From: an uncultured Bacteroidales bacterium
GTDB lineage: Bacteria; Bacteroidota; Bacteroidia; Bacteroidales; FEN-979
DNA length: 64,000 bases
Direction: 5' to 3'
Assembly: GCA_903959905.1 (NCBI GenBank)
Contig: CAJBYO010000085.1
Span: 62,001-126,000 of the forward strand
Part shown: piece after piece, positions 34,689 to 42,706 of the stretch
Position numbering within the stretch: the first letter of the stretch is position 1
How the letters are laid out: every line of letters begins with the position of its first letter
Notes under the pieces: model-generated
What the model was told of the DNA's origin: nothing
The model's database searches: none
Seen by the model: the letters and a program-made list of their open reading frames with translations, nothing else
Made by a program: the position numbers and the translations under genes

Positions 34689-34928
34689 TTATTTTAAAAG
34701 TAATTCCTTCAATTCATCTGCAGAGGGGACCCGGCCCTTTATGATCACTTTTTCATCCACAACAACTGCCGGGGTTGACATGATGCCATATTTCATGATA
34801 TCGATAATATCTTCCACTTTGGTGATCGAAGCGTTGATTCCGTTCTGCTCAACAACGTCATGGGTAAGTTTAAGCAGCATCTTGCATTTGGGGCATCCCG
34901 GGCCTAAAATTTTTATTTCCATATTCAT
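34689..34928 (-). CDS. Small thioredoxin-family redox-disulfide protein
   Basis: A 79-residue protein starting MNMEIKILGPGCPKCKML with a C-x2-C active site, then GIMSTPAVVVDEKVIIKGRVPS, the family end with a cis-Pro in STPAV. This matches the small redox-active disulfide protein family often found beside ArsR and permease genes. It is cytosolic and may reduce or shuttle metalloid-thiol complexes (inference). It follows arsR by 17 bases. Confidence 0.8.
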   Translation of the reverse strand: MNMEIKILGPGCPKCKMLLKLTHDVVEQNGINASITKVEDIIDIMKYGIMSTPAVVVDEKVIIKGRVPSADELKELLLK

Positions 34929-34945
34929 GTCTTTTAATTGGTGAA

Positions 34946-35260
34946 TTATAATCTCTTCCTGAAAAAAGCATCAAACATTTGGTGGGCTTCTTCCCAATTT
35001 TCCTTGTTGATGCAATATTTTATATATGGAGGATTGATCTCGCCCTGGATCAGTCCGGCTTTTTTAAGCTCTTTGAGATGCTCTGAAAGGGTTGACCTGG
35101 CGATGGGAATGTCTTCGGCCATATCGCCGCTGTAGCAGCATTTATCAATATTATCGGCCAGGAAATCAAGAATGTATATACGTGCCGGGTGCGCAATTGC
35201 CTTGGCATAACGGGCCATCTTCTCCTGTGATTCCGTATAGTATTTCTTCTTCCCGGGCAT
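34946..35260 (-). CDS. arsR: ArsR family winged-helix repressor
   Basis: A 104-residue DNA-binding protein. Features: AIAHPARIYILDFLADNIDKCCYSGDMAEDIPIARSTLSEHLKELKKAGLIQGEI is the winged-helix domain, with two adjacent cysteines (CC) in the first helix region that could bind As(III)/Sb(III) or a similar metalloid. It heads a six-gene minus-strand operon (arsR to arsP-like). A palindrome at 35272-35289 overlaps its promoter, which implies autorepression. Confidence 0.88.
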   Translation of the reverse strand: MPGKKKYYTESQEKMARYAKAIAHPARIYILDFLADNIDKCCYSGDMAEDIPIARSTLSEHLKELKKAGLIQGEINPPYIKYCINKENWEEAHQMFDAFFRKRL

Positions 35261-35271
35261 GGTATTTAGTA

Positions 35272-35297
35272 TTTCGTAGAATTACGAAACAAAGATA
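35272..35297 (-). promoter_or_regulatory. ArsR-type operator overlapping the arsR promoter
   Basis: TTTCGTA-GAAT-TACGAAA (35272-35289) is an inverted repeat with perfect 7-base arms. The minus strand has TATCTTTG (35290-35297) directly upstream, so the palindrome covers the transcription start of the arsR operon. The arsR ATG is at 35260. Confidence 0.65.
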
Positions 35298-35418
35298 ACA
35301 GTGATTATGCCCAAATTATCCGGGATCACCAACATTTAGAAGGATTATCAATAAGACCCCTGACTGATGTTTTACAAGCAATTTGGAGCAATTCAGTACA
35401 ACGGATTAAAATTCAATG

Positions 35419-35460
35419 GTGATATTTATGCGATTTATCTGGAAATTTATTTTACCTTTG
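35419..35460 (+). promoter_or_regulatory. Shared 20-bp element plus -7 box (copy 2), upstream of the ArsM-like gene
   Basis: GTGATATTTATGCGATTTAT (35419-35438) differs in one base from copy 1 at 8844-8863. TACCTTTG (35453-35460) follows 14 bases later and lies 40 bases before the ATG at 35501. The site is about 130 bases from the arsR operator, so this promoter may answer to a different regulator than arsR. Confidence 0.6.
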
Positions 35461-35500
35461 CACCGCCGTCATTTCAATAAACGGTATTTATCATTTCACC

Positions 35501-36145
35501 ATGGAAATACAAGAGATCAGTAAAAGGTACAGTCAGCTGGCAGAATCAGAATGCTGCCTGTCCTGCGGCGGGGCTATCAATTATGCTGAACCGAAGCCGG
35601 GAGAAGTATGCGTTGACCTTGGCAGTGGCCGCGGCACCGATGTTTTAAGGATGGCAGAATCTGTTGGTAAAACCGGTTTTGTATACGGCATCGATATTTC
35701 TGACGGAATGCTTGCCAAAGCGCGCCGCACGGCAGAAAAACTGGGTGTGCCCAATGTCAGTTTCATACAAAGTGAACTGGAGAAACTGGAACTTCCCGAC
35801 GGCATTGCCGACCTGATCATCTCCAACTGCACACTCAATCATGCGGCCAACAAACAGGCAGTCTGGAATGAAATCTTCCGTATCATGAAAAAGGGCGGCA
35901 GGTTTGTGATCAGCGACATTTACGCCACAATACCCATTGCCGAAGAATACAAAAATGATCCTGTTGCCATTGCGGAATGCTGGGCCGGATCTGTTACCCG
36001 AAGCGAATATATGCAACACCTGGCCGATGCCGGGTTCATCTACATTGAAATCATCGAAGAATCTGCTCCCTATGCCAAAGGGAAGGCGGAGGTGGCCAGC
36101 TTTACCATCGCCGGCACCAAAGATTCCTGTAATTGCTGCAACTAA
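35501..36145 (+). CDS. ArsM-like SAM-dependent methyltransferase
   Basis: A 214-residue class I methyltransferase. SAM motifs: VDLGSGRGTDVL (about 38-49), VYGIDISDGMLAKAR, and SNCTLNHAANKQAVWNEIFRIMKKGGRFVISD. The ArsM-type cysteine in AECWAG (C160) and C110 in SNC are present, and the N-terminus has CCLSC (C18, C19, C22) and the C-terminus CNCC. It is shorter than typical ArsM (about 270-380) and lacks the C-terminal region. Likely reaction is methylation of arsenite or a similar metalloid, or of the Cys-rich peptide encoded 29 bases downstream. Divergent from the arsR/arsP operon. Confidence 0.75.
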   Translation: MEIQEISKRYSQLAESECCLSCGGAINYAEPKPGEVCVDLGSGRGTDVLRMAESVGKTGFVYGIDISDGMLAKARRTAEKLGVPNVSFIQSELEKLELPDGIADLIISNCTLNHAANKQAVWNEIFRIMKKGGRFVISDIYATIPIAEEYKNDPVAIAECWAGSVTRSEYMQHLADAGFIYIEIIEESAPYAKGKAEVASFTIAGTKDSCNCCN

Positions 36146-36174
36146 TTCAATTGATAACCATAAAAACCTCTGTG

Positions 36175-36282
36175 ATGAAAAGCCTTGTAAAGAAAAAAGT
36201 AAAAGTTGTAAAAACAGAATCCAGGAAGGTGGCACAATGCTGCGCCAAAACATCAAAAACCATTGTTGGTTGTCACGATTAA
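36175..36282 (+). CDS. 35-residue Cys-rich peptide, candidate RiPP precursor (copy 2)
   Basis: Encodes MKSLVKKK, a variable middle (VKVVKTESRKV), then AQCCAKTSKTIVGCHD. The start is 29 bases after the methyltransferase stop, and the stop is 8 bases before the radical SAM start. Length and both ends match the copy at 9017-9124. A short basic N-terminus plus a conserved Cys-containing C-terminus next to a radical SAM/SPASM protein is the usual layout of a RiPP precursor. Possible modifications are thioether crosslinks at the three Cys residues or Cys methylation; neither is shown by sequence. Confidence 0.8.
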   Translation: MKSLVKKKVKVVKTESRKVAQCCAKTSKTIVGCHD

Positions 36283-36290
36283 CTGAAGTG

Positions 36291-37622
36291 ATGATTTACT
36301 CAAAGCACAATATTTTTTCGCAGATAAGGGAGTCTGACAACTTCTTCATCGTGAACCTGCTCAGCGGCAGTGCCGATATTTTATCCCCTGATGAAGGAAG
36401 GATGCTCCAGGATTACCTGGAGGGCAAACCACTTCCTGCTGTCTTCCGGGAAAGCCTGGAAACGCAGGGGTACCTTGTGGATGAAAAGGAGGAACAGCAG
36501 CTCTACCGCAGCAAATACCTTGATTTTACCGACACACGCGACGAAGATGAGGTGCAGTTGTTTTTCGTACCGAATTACACCTGCAACTTTGCCTGTACCT
36601 ATTGCTACCAGGATGAGTATGCACCAGTGAAACAGGACTTATCCAGTGATGTGATTGATGCCTTTTTCAATTATATCAGGAACGAATTTGACGGACGCAG
36701 GAAGTACCTGACGGTTTTCGGCGGGGAGCCTTTGCTGAATTCTCCAAAGCAGAAGCAGCTCATTGCCTATTTGCTTGAACAGGCTAATCAGTCGGCACTT
36801 GAGGTGTGCTTTGTTACAAACGGATATTCACTTTCCGAATATGTTGACATCCTGAAAACAGCGCGGATCCGCGAAATACAGGTCACACTTGACGGAAAAG
36901 GTCCTGTGCATGACACCCGGCGCTTCCTGAAAGGCGGCGGGGCCACTTTTGACAGGATTGTGGAAGGAATTGACGCATGCCTGCAGCATAAACTGCCGGT
37001 AAACCTTCGCATGGTCATTGACGCTGATAATATTTCCGGGTTACCTGAGATGGCCCGGTTTGCCATAGACAAAGGGTGGACCGGGAGTCCATTTTTCAAA
37101 ACGCAGCTTGGCAGGAATTATGAATTGCATCACTGCCAGGCAACTTCTGAAAAACTCTTCAGCCGCATTTCCATGTTTGAAACCATTTACGAACAGGTGA
37201 AAGAGCATCCGCATATCCTTGAATTTTACAAGCCGGCCTATTCCATATCAAAATTCCTGGCTGAAAACGGCAGTCTGCCTGATCCGCTCTTTGATGCCTG
37301 TCCTGCCTGCAAAACAGAATGGGCGTTTGACTATACCGGGCAGATTTATTCATGCACCGCAACCGTCGGAAAAGCAGATGAATCACTGGGTACTTTTTAC
37401 CCTGAGGTTTCACGAAAGGATGAGTTGATAGCAGCATGGGAAAACCGGGATGTGATGGCCATCGCAGAATGCAGCACCTGCAACCTCCGGCTTGCCTGTG
37501 GCGGCGGCTGCGGATCTGTTGCCAAAAACCGGACCGGCCAGGTTTGCTCCACCGATTGCCGCCCGGTGAAGGAGTTGATGGAGCTTGGATTCTCGGCTTA
37601 CATCATGCCGGACGTCGGATAG
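36291..37622 (+). CDS. Radical SAM/SPASM protein, candidate peptide maturase
   Basis: The ATG at 36291 gives 443 residues; a longer frame from 35937 runs back into the methyltransferase gene and is not credible. Residues about 1-85 look like a PqqD-type winged helix (peptide recognition region). C98, C102 and C105 in the CNFACTYC stretch bind the radical SAM cluster; FGGEPLL follows. The SPASM region (about 335-425) has C337, C340, C355, C394, C397, C403, C407, C419 and C423, enough for two further clusters. This is the layout of sactipeptide/ranthipeptide-type maturases. The substrate is most likely the peptide encoded 8 bases upstream. Confidence 0.85.
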   Translation: MIYSKHNIFSQIRESDNFFIVNLLSGSADILSPDEGRMLQDYLEGKPLPAVFRESLETQGYLVDEKEEQQLYRSKYLDFTDTRDEDEVQLFFVPNYTCNFACTYCYQDEYAPVKQDLSSDVIDAFFNYIRNEFDGRRKYLTVFGGEPLLNSPKQKQLIAYLLEQANQSALEVCFVTNGYSLSEYVDILKTARIREIQVTLDGKGPVHDTRRFLKGGGATFDRIVEGIDACLQHKLPVNLRMVIDADNISGLPEMARFAIDKGWTGSPFFKTQLGRNYELHHCQATSEKLFSRISMFETIYEQVKEHPHILEFYKPAYSISKFLAENGSLPDPLFDACPACKTEWAFDYTGQIYSCTATVGKADESLGTFYPEVSRKDELIAAWENRDVMAIAECSTCNLRLACGGGCGSVAKNRTGQVCSTDCRPVKELMELGFSAYIMPDVG

Positions 37623-37633
37623 TCTGCGTATAT

Positions 37634-37682
37634 ACCCGGGACTGTGCCCCGGGTTATCGAAATCTGGCTGCGATGCAGCCAG
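37634..37682. repeat. Two perfect hairpins after the radical SAM gene
   Basis: ACCCGGG-ACTGTGC-CCCGGGT (37634-37654) and CTGGCTGC-GAT-GCAGCCAG (37664-37682) are perfect stems, located between the maturase and the thioredoxin reductase gene. No T run follows, so they may be an mRNA-processing or repeat element rather than a terminator. Confidence 0.6.
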
Positions 37683-37751
37683 AGGGGTAACACAAATTAG
37701 TTCTGAATTGCGAATTACACTTAAACAGAAAATCCTTGTAAATATATCAAA

Positions 37752-39020
37752 ATGAAAGAGATCACCTCAGCAGAATTTGATTCGGAAGTATTGGGTGGCG
37801 GGAAAGTCGTCCTTGATTTTTATTCAACCGAGTGTCCGCCATGTGAGGCGGTGGCCCCTAAGTTTGAAGGCCTGGCCGCACTGTATGGCAACGATGTTAA
37901 GTTTATCAAGATGTTCAGGCAGCAGAACAAACCGCTCGCTGAGAAACTTGGCGTAAGGTCCTCCCCTACGCTGCTTTTCTTCGATAACGGTGTTCAAACC
38001 GGGTCAGTGCTTACAGGTGGCATCAAACGAAGCGATATCATCCATGAACTTGACAGCCTGCTTACAAAGGAAAGGGTTCTGGAGATTAAAAAGGACATCA
38101 AAGCAACAGTTTCTGATTTTGATGTGGTCATCCTCGGTGCCGGTCCCGGCGGATTGACAGCAGGGTTATATCTCTGCCAGGCAAAAGTGAATACCGTGCT
38201 CGTTGATATCGCACTGCCCGGGGGACAAGTTTCAACCACCCATGAGGTATCAAATTACCCCGGGTTTATTGATCCCCAGCCAGGTTATATGCTTTCGCAC
38301 AACATGTCGGAACAAACCAAACTTTGCGGTACAGTATATAAGGTCGCAGTGGATGTGACCAAAATCGACCTGGAGAAGAGAGAGATCATTGTCGATGAAT
38401 TTGAAACCATCAGGGCAAAGAAGATCATCATCGCCACCGGCACTTCCCCCAATCTCATGGGAATCCCGGGGGAAAAGGAATTCAAAGGCAAAGGAATCTC
38501 CTATTGCGCCACCTGTGATGCCAAATATTACGACAACAAAGAGGTGGTTGTTATCGGCGGCGGGAACTCAGCTGTTGAAGAGGCCGATTTTATCAGCAGG
38601 TTTGCAAGTAAAATAACCATGGTGCACCAGTTTGATGCCTTAACAGCCAACAAACAGGCGCAGGATAAGCTGTTTGCAAATCCGAAAATAAGCGTATTGT
38701 TTGCCCATGAACCCAGGTCGTTTGTTCGTGAAGGCGATAAAATGGTGACAGAAGTGGAAGATCTGAAAACCGGCAACAGAACAAAGCTCGTCGCCGACGG
38801 CGTATTTGTCTTTATCGGAATGAAACCAAATATTGACCTGTTCAGGGATAAACTCAATCTGGATAACTGGAATTATATCAAAACGGATGAAGATATGCAC
38901 ACCAGTTTACCCGGTGTATATGCTGTTGGCGATGTGATCAGCAAAAAATACAGGCAGATTACCACGGCTGTGGCTGATGGGACCATTGCGGCCATTGCTA
39001 TTGCCAAGGAGTTGAACTAG
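37752..39020 (+). CDS. Thioredoxin-thioredoxin reductase fusion
   Basis: A 422-residue protein. Residues 1-105 are a thioredoxin domain with STECPPCEAV (C28, C31) and SSPTLLFF (cis-Pro). Residues about 120-422 are an NTR-type thioredoxin reductase with FAD motif GAGPGG (129-134), redox CATC (C252, C255), NADPH motif GGGNSA and the C-terminal GDVISKKYRQITTAVADG. The thioredoxin precedes the reductase, opposite to the mycobacterial fusion. It lies 129 bases after the maturase in the same direction and could provide reductant for metalloid reduction or peptide thiols. Confidence 0.9.
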   Translation: MKEITSAEFDSEVLGGGKVVLDFYSTECPPCEAVAPKFEGLAALYGNDVKFIKMFRQQNKPLAEKLGVRSSPTLLFFDNGVQTGSVLTGGIKRSDIIHELDSLLTKERVLEIKKDIKATVSDFDVVILGAGPGGLTAGLYLCQAKVNTVLVDIALPGGQVSTTHEVSNYPGFIDPQPGYMLSHNMSEQTKLCGTVYKVAVDVTKIDLEKREIIVDEFETIRAKKIIIATGTSPNLMGIPGEKEFKGKGISYCATCDAKYYDNKEVVVIGGGNSAVEEADFISRFASKITMVHQFDALTANKQAQDKLFANPKISVLFAHEPRSFVREGDKMVTEVEDLKTGNRTKLVADGVFVFIGMKPNIDLFRDKLNLDNWNYIKTDEDMHTSLPGVYAVGDVISKKYRQITTAVADGTIAAIAIAKELN

Positions 39021-39032
39021 TTCAAAAGAAAT

Positions 39033-39117
39033 AGAACACAGATCTCACTGATTGAACAGATTTTTTCTGTTTATTCAGATCAGTGAAAATCTGCCGTATC
39101 TGCGGTATCTGTGTGCT
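39033..39117. repeat. Dispersed intergenic repeat (CAGATxxCACTGAT type), imperfect palindrome
   Basis: It starts GAACACAGATCTCACTGATTG and ends GTATCTGTGTGC, with arms that pair imperfectly. A related, longer element lies at 43786-43878. It separates the fusion gene from the next gene. Confidence 0.55.
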
Positions 39118-39195
39118 ATCCTGCTCGCATGATTCATGTAGTTTTTTTTTAATGCATGCAGATTTTACGTACCTTGTAGCGTAAAATCCAGCTAT

Positions 39196-39852
39196 ATGAA
39201 AATATGTTCTGCCTGGCTGATTGCGGTATGTTTCGCATTCCTTTTGGCAAGTACAGTCACCGCTCAATCCGCTGATCAGCCGCAGGAAATCGGTATCAGT
39301 ACCGGCGGATTCACCCATTTCCCGGCCAACCGGAATTACCTCACAGATAACATCAGCATGTTCTATGCCGCACCCTATTTCAGGGCGGGCAAACATGAAT
39401 TCACAGCCGGTATCATCTACCCGTTATCTACCAACGCCCTGAATTACAGCGAGGAAAAGATCAACCCGCGGCCCGGTTTTTTGGCAGGATACAAATTCTA
39501 CGTTTTTAACATCTTCGGGCAGGAGAACATGTTTATACATTATTCTTTTGAATACCTGAGATTTAAGCGCACATACGACGTCAGCACATGGGTGCATATC
39601 TCCCCTGTTACAGAAACCGACATGTACATCAACAATGTGATCGGCCTTGGCTATAACCTCTTCTTTGACAGCAATGAACGGTTCAGTTTTTTCTATATCC
39701 TCGACTACGTCATTTCGCAAAAGGGTTATCGGCTTGAATACCTCGATCATAAGAGCAATATGTGGTCAACAGGGTATGTCTGGAACAACATCAGCACGCA
39801 TTTCGGGTTCAGTTTCCGGCTTACATCGGTGCATAAAACGGTGAAGAAGTGA
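39196..39852 (+). CDS. Hypothetical outer-membrane barrel protein
   Basis: A 218-residue protein with a signal peptide (about 1-23, STVTAQ). The remainder has alternating strands with many aromatic residues (YAAPYFRAG, FIHYSFEYLRF, FSFFYILDYVIS), typical of an eight-stranded outer-membrane barrel. No named family recognised. It lies alone downstream of the fusion gene and a repeat, with no clear -7 box (TACCTTG nearby is weak). Confidence 0.55.
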   Translation: MKICSAWLIAVCFAFLLASTVTAQSADQPQEIGISTGGFTHFPANRNYLTDNISMFYAAPYFRAGKHEFTAGIIYPLSTNALNYSEEKINPRPGFLAGYKFYVFNIFGQENMFIHYSFEYLRFKRTYDVSTWVHISPVTETDMYINNVIGLGYNLFFDSNERFSFFYILDYVISQKGYRLEYLDHKSNMWSTGYVWNNISTHFGFSFRLTSVHKTVKK

Positions 39853-39860
39853 TTTTTTTT

Positions 39861-39905
39861 ACCACGAAGGAGTGGAAGGATTGCGCGAAGGAACACAAAG
39901 AGTTA
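39861..39905. repeat. Dispersed intergenic repeat (ACCACGAAGGAGTGGAAGG type)
   Basis: A copy of the CCAC(A/G)AAGG-type spacer repeat also seen at 29731-29766. It lies just after the barrel-protein stop. Confidence 0.45.
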
Positions 39906-40036
39906 AAAGTTGGAAACCACTGTGGAATTGAGGTTATGTTTCAGAATAAGTGTTAATTTTGTCAGGGGTCAGCAATTACAGCGCTGAATAAATCCCAGTT
40001 CTTTTCCCTGTTTCCATGAAATAATACCTGTAAAAT

Positions 40037-40783
40037 ATGAAAATCAAATTGGTGGTCATTCTGTTAGCATGCATGTGGTTCATTCAGTTGTACGGACAAA
40101 CAAATGATTTGACAAGAATGTCAATCAACGGTAAGGTGAAAAGTCTGCGGGAAAATTCATTCCAGCCACTGTTCCGGGACGGTAATGTTCAAAGCGGGCC
40201 ACTGGAATATTATTATTCCAATAAGTTCAATGACCAGGGTAACAAAATTGAAGACATCAAGTACACTGCTGCCGGTAAAGTGGATAAAAAATACGTGTAT
40301 GTTTACGATGTCAACGGAAAAAGAATGGAGCAGAAAACGTTTGACTCTGCCGGTAAACTGGTCCGGAGGATTTTCTACAAATATGATGACAAGGGACGCC
40401 TGGTCGCAGACAGCAGTGTTTCTGCCAGCGGCAGGTTCGACAAGAAGTTCACATACAAATATGACCCGAAGGGGAACATTATTGAAGACAACAGCTATGA
40501 TTCCACCAACGCACTGTTGAAAAAATACACGTACAAATACGATGCAGCCGGGAATAAAATTGAAAACAAGAGATTTTCTTCAAAAGGAAAACTGGATAAA
40601 ACCGTCACGTATAAATACGATTTTAATAACAGTGTAATTGAAGAAGTGAGCACCTCTTCAGATGGCAGCAAGGTTAAAACTTCCTATGATTATGAATATG
40701 ACAACAACAATAACTGGCTCAGGAAAGTAACTTATTCAGATAAGAAACCGATTGGTGTACTCGAACGGTCTATAGAATATTAG
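40037..40783 (+). CDS. Secreted YD-repeat-like protein
   Basis: A 248-residue protein with a signal peptide (about 1-20, FIQLYGQ). Residues about 50-235 consist of about seven repeats near 24 residues long of the form KxxxYKYDxxGNxIExxxxxxxGKL, which resembles the YD/RHS repeat found in cell-surface proteins. There is no RHS core or toxin end. It is probably an exported beta-structure protein. A TAATTTTG box at 39954-39961 lies about 75 bases upstream. Confidence 0.65.
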   Translation: MKIKLVVILLACMWFIQLYGQTNDLTRMSINGKVKSLRENSFQPLFRDGNVQSGPLEYYYSNKFNDQGNKIEDIKYTAAGKVDKKYVYVYDVNGKRMEQKTFDSAGKLVRRIFYKYDDKGRLVADSSVSASGRFDKKFTYKYDPKGNIIEDNSYDSTNALLKKYTYKYDAAGNKIENKRFSSKGKLDKTVTYKYDFNNSVIEEVSTSSDGSKVKTSYDYEYDNNNNWLRKVTYSDKKPIGVLERSIEY

Positions 40784-40834
40784 AATTTGCATTGTCCGTT
40801 AAAGGTAACACGACATAAAATTTTTGTCAATCCA

Positions 40835-41896
40835 TCAGCCCCTGAGAAACCTCACCGCCCCTGCTTTAAAATGCACCCAGCACGAACTGCCTGCCACAAG
40901 GCCCAGGCTGGTGAGTGATTCACGGGTGATCAACGCATGAAGTTCAAGACCAGCATCAATGGTCACTTCAACACCTCCCTTATGCGGAACAATCTCGAGG
41001 ACAATACCTTTAAAGTTATTTGTTGCACTTGTTTCAACCGGTAAAACCGATAACAGTATATCCTCACCGCGGATCAGTACAAATCCCTCTTCATCAGGTT
41101 CATCTGTCAGGATTCGTAGCGGGAGGTGGTTGTTAATGTAGGCAAACTGTTTCTGGTTTAAGGTGACCAGTGTCGCCGGAAAGAAATTCCTTACGCCAAT
41201 GAAGTGGGCCAGAAACTCGGATTTCGGATGACTAAAAACCTCTTCCGGCGTACCTGACTGAATGATCGCCCCGGCATGGATCACTGCAATTTTTGTAGCC
41301 AGCGCCAGGGCCTCTTCATAATCGTGGGTGACATGCAAAATGGTTTGCCCCTTCCGGTGGATGTTCCTGAGGAGCCTTCTCAGGTCTCCTTTCAATCTTG
41401 TATCAAGCGATGACAGCGGTTCATCCAGCAGCAGGATGTCGGGCTCCTGGATAAGTGTTCGCCCCAGAGCCACCCGCTGAAGTTCGCCACCTGATAACGT
41501 TTCAGGTTTTCGGGCCAGCAATTCGCCTATCCCCAGTTCGGCGGCAACCGATTTGACCTTTGCATGCTTTTCCGCTTTGGATAATGTGCCCCGATGCAAA
41601 GAATAGGCTATGTTTTCAGCCACCGTGATATGCGGGAATATAGCATGATCCTGGAATACCAGCCCGATCTTCCGGTTCTGTATTTTTTCATGTGTGATAT
41701 CTTTCTCACCAAGAAAAACACTCCCGGATTCAGGCCTGACAAGGCCTGCTATAACCTCCAGAACCATAGATTTGCCCGCCCCCGACTCACCCAGCAGGAT
41801 AAAATAATCCCCTTTCTGCACCGAAAAAGAGACCTCCTCCAGGCTGAAATCCTCAAAAGACTTTGATATTTTCCTTAATTCCAGCATCCCCACCAT
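40835..41896 (-). CDS. wtpC: Tungstate/molybdate ABC transporter ATP-binding protein
   Basis: A 353-residue ABC ATPase with Walker A GESGAGKS, signature LSGGELQRVALGRTL and Walker B DILLLDEPLSSLD, followed by a C-terminal TOBE-like domain (about 280-353). The TOBE domain and its neighbours (an oxyanion-binding protein and a ModB-type permease) point to molybdate or tungstate. The start can be ATG at 41896 or the ATG at 41887. It is the third gene of the minus-strand wtpA-wtpB-wtpC operon and follows the permease stop at 41914. Confidence 0.85.
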   Translation of the reverse strand: MVGMLELRKISKSFEDFSLEEVSFSVQKGDYFILLGESGAGKSMVLEVIAGLVRPESGSVFLGEKDITHEKIQNRKIGLVFQDHAIFPHITVAENIAYSLHRGTLSKAEKHAKVKSVAAELGIGELLARKPETLSGGELQRVALGRTLIQEPDILLLDEPLSSLDTRLKGDLRRLLRNIHRKGQTILHVTHDYEEALALATKIAVIHAGAIIQSGTPEEVFSHPKSEFLAHFIGVRNFFPATLVTLNQKQFAYINNHLPLRILTDEPDEEGFVLIRGEDILLSVLPVETSATNNFKGIVLEIVPHKGGVEVTIDAGLELHALITRESLTSLGLVAGSSCWVHFKAGAVRFLRG

Positions 41897-41931
41897 TTCA
41901 CCATTTTACCGTTTTACCATTTTACCATTTT
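41890..41931. repeat. CACCATTTTACC repeats at the wtpB/wtpC junction
   Basis: Short copies of CCATTTTACC and CACCATTTCACC run through the last codons of the permease and the gap to the ATPase start. A similar run lies at 56636-56668. The permease C-terminus (RKMVKW) is encoded by the repeat. Confidence 0.6.
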
Positions 41932-42699
41932 TCTCTCCCTCCCCACCCATCTCAACACAATAAACAATCCCAACGATATCAATATAAAAAGCACCGACAC
42001 CGGACGTGCATATTTGAGCCCGAACGACCCAAAACGTTCATAGATCAGTACCGGGGTGATCATCGGGTGATAAGCAACCACAATTACCGCACCAAATTCA
42101 CTCATCCCGCGGGCAAACATCAGGATCAGTCCTGAAAGGATGTTGCGCCAGGCCAGTGGCAGGGAGATGGAGAAGAACACCTTTGCCGGTGATGCTCCCA
42201 GCGTCAACGCTGCCTTTTCAAGGCGGACGGGAACACCTGAGAACCCATCCCTGGCTGCGTTGATCAGGTACGGTATGCTGACAAAGGCCATGGCGATTGA
42301 AATTCCAGCAGGATGACCAACAAAATCAAGGCCGACAGCAGATCCAAGCTTACCAAGAACTGATTCACGGGAAACAAAACCCAGTAATGCAATTCCTGCA
42401 GCGGAATGGGGAATGACCACCGGCAGGTCAATAATGCCGGTTACCATGTTTTTCATGGGAAATTTCTTCCTTGCGAGCAGGTAGGCCAGCGGAATGGCTG
42501 CAACCGCAAAGACCAGGGTGCCGGCAAGCGAGGTGTATATGGTGAGCCAGATACTGTCGCGTACCTCCGCCTCCCCTGCCGTTTCAAAAACCTGGGCCCC
42601 TGTTGTACTGAGGAACATCCCGGCCAGCGGGGCAAGGATGAACAGCAGCACCAGCGAGCCGAGCAGAATGAAGGTCAGTTGAATGGCAGATGTACGCAT
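41914..42699 (-). CDS. wtpB: Tungstate/molybdate ABC transporter permease
   Basis: A 261-residue ModB-type permease with five to six membrane segments and the EAA-like loop (KAALTLGASPAKVFFSISLPLAWRNILSG). The ATG at 42699 is preferred; the longer frame would use TTG at 42720. It starts 7 bases after the wtpA stop. Its C-terminal residues are partly encoded by a simple repeat that extends into the next gene's start region. Confidence 0.88.
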   Translation of the reverse strand: MRTSAIQLTFILLGSLVLLFILAPLAGMFLSTTGAQVFETAGEAEVRDSIWLTIYTSLAGTLVFAVAAIPLAYLLARKKFPMKNMVTGIIDLPVVIPHSAAGIALLGFVSRESVLGKLGSAVGLDFVGHPAGISIAMAFVSIPYLINAARDGFSGVPVRLEKAALTLGASPAKVFFSISLPLAWRNILSGLILMFARGMSEFGAVIVVAYHPMITPVLIYERFGSFGLKYARPVSVLFILISLGLFIVLRWVGRERKMVKW

Positions 42700-42706
42700 G
42701 ATACGT

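Noticed and set aside
35937-36290. A 561-residue form of the radical SAM protein starting at 35937
   Set aside because: The extension overlaps the methyltransferase and the Cys peptide in other frames; the ATG at 36291 fits the family and the eight-base spacing.
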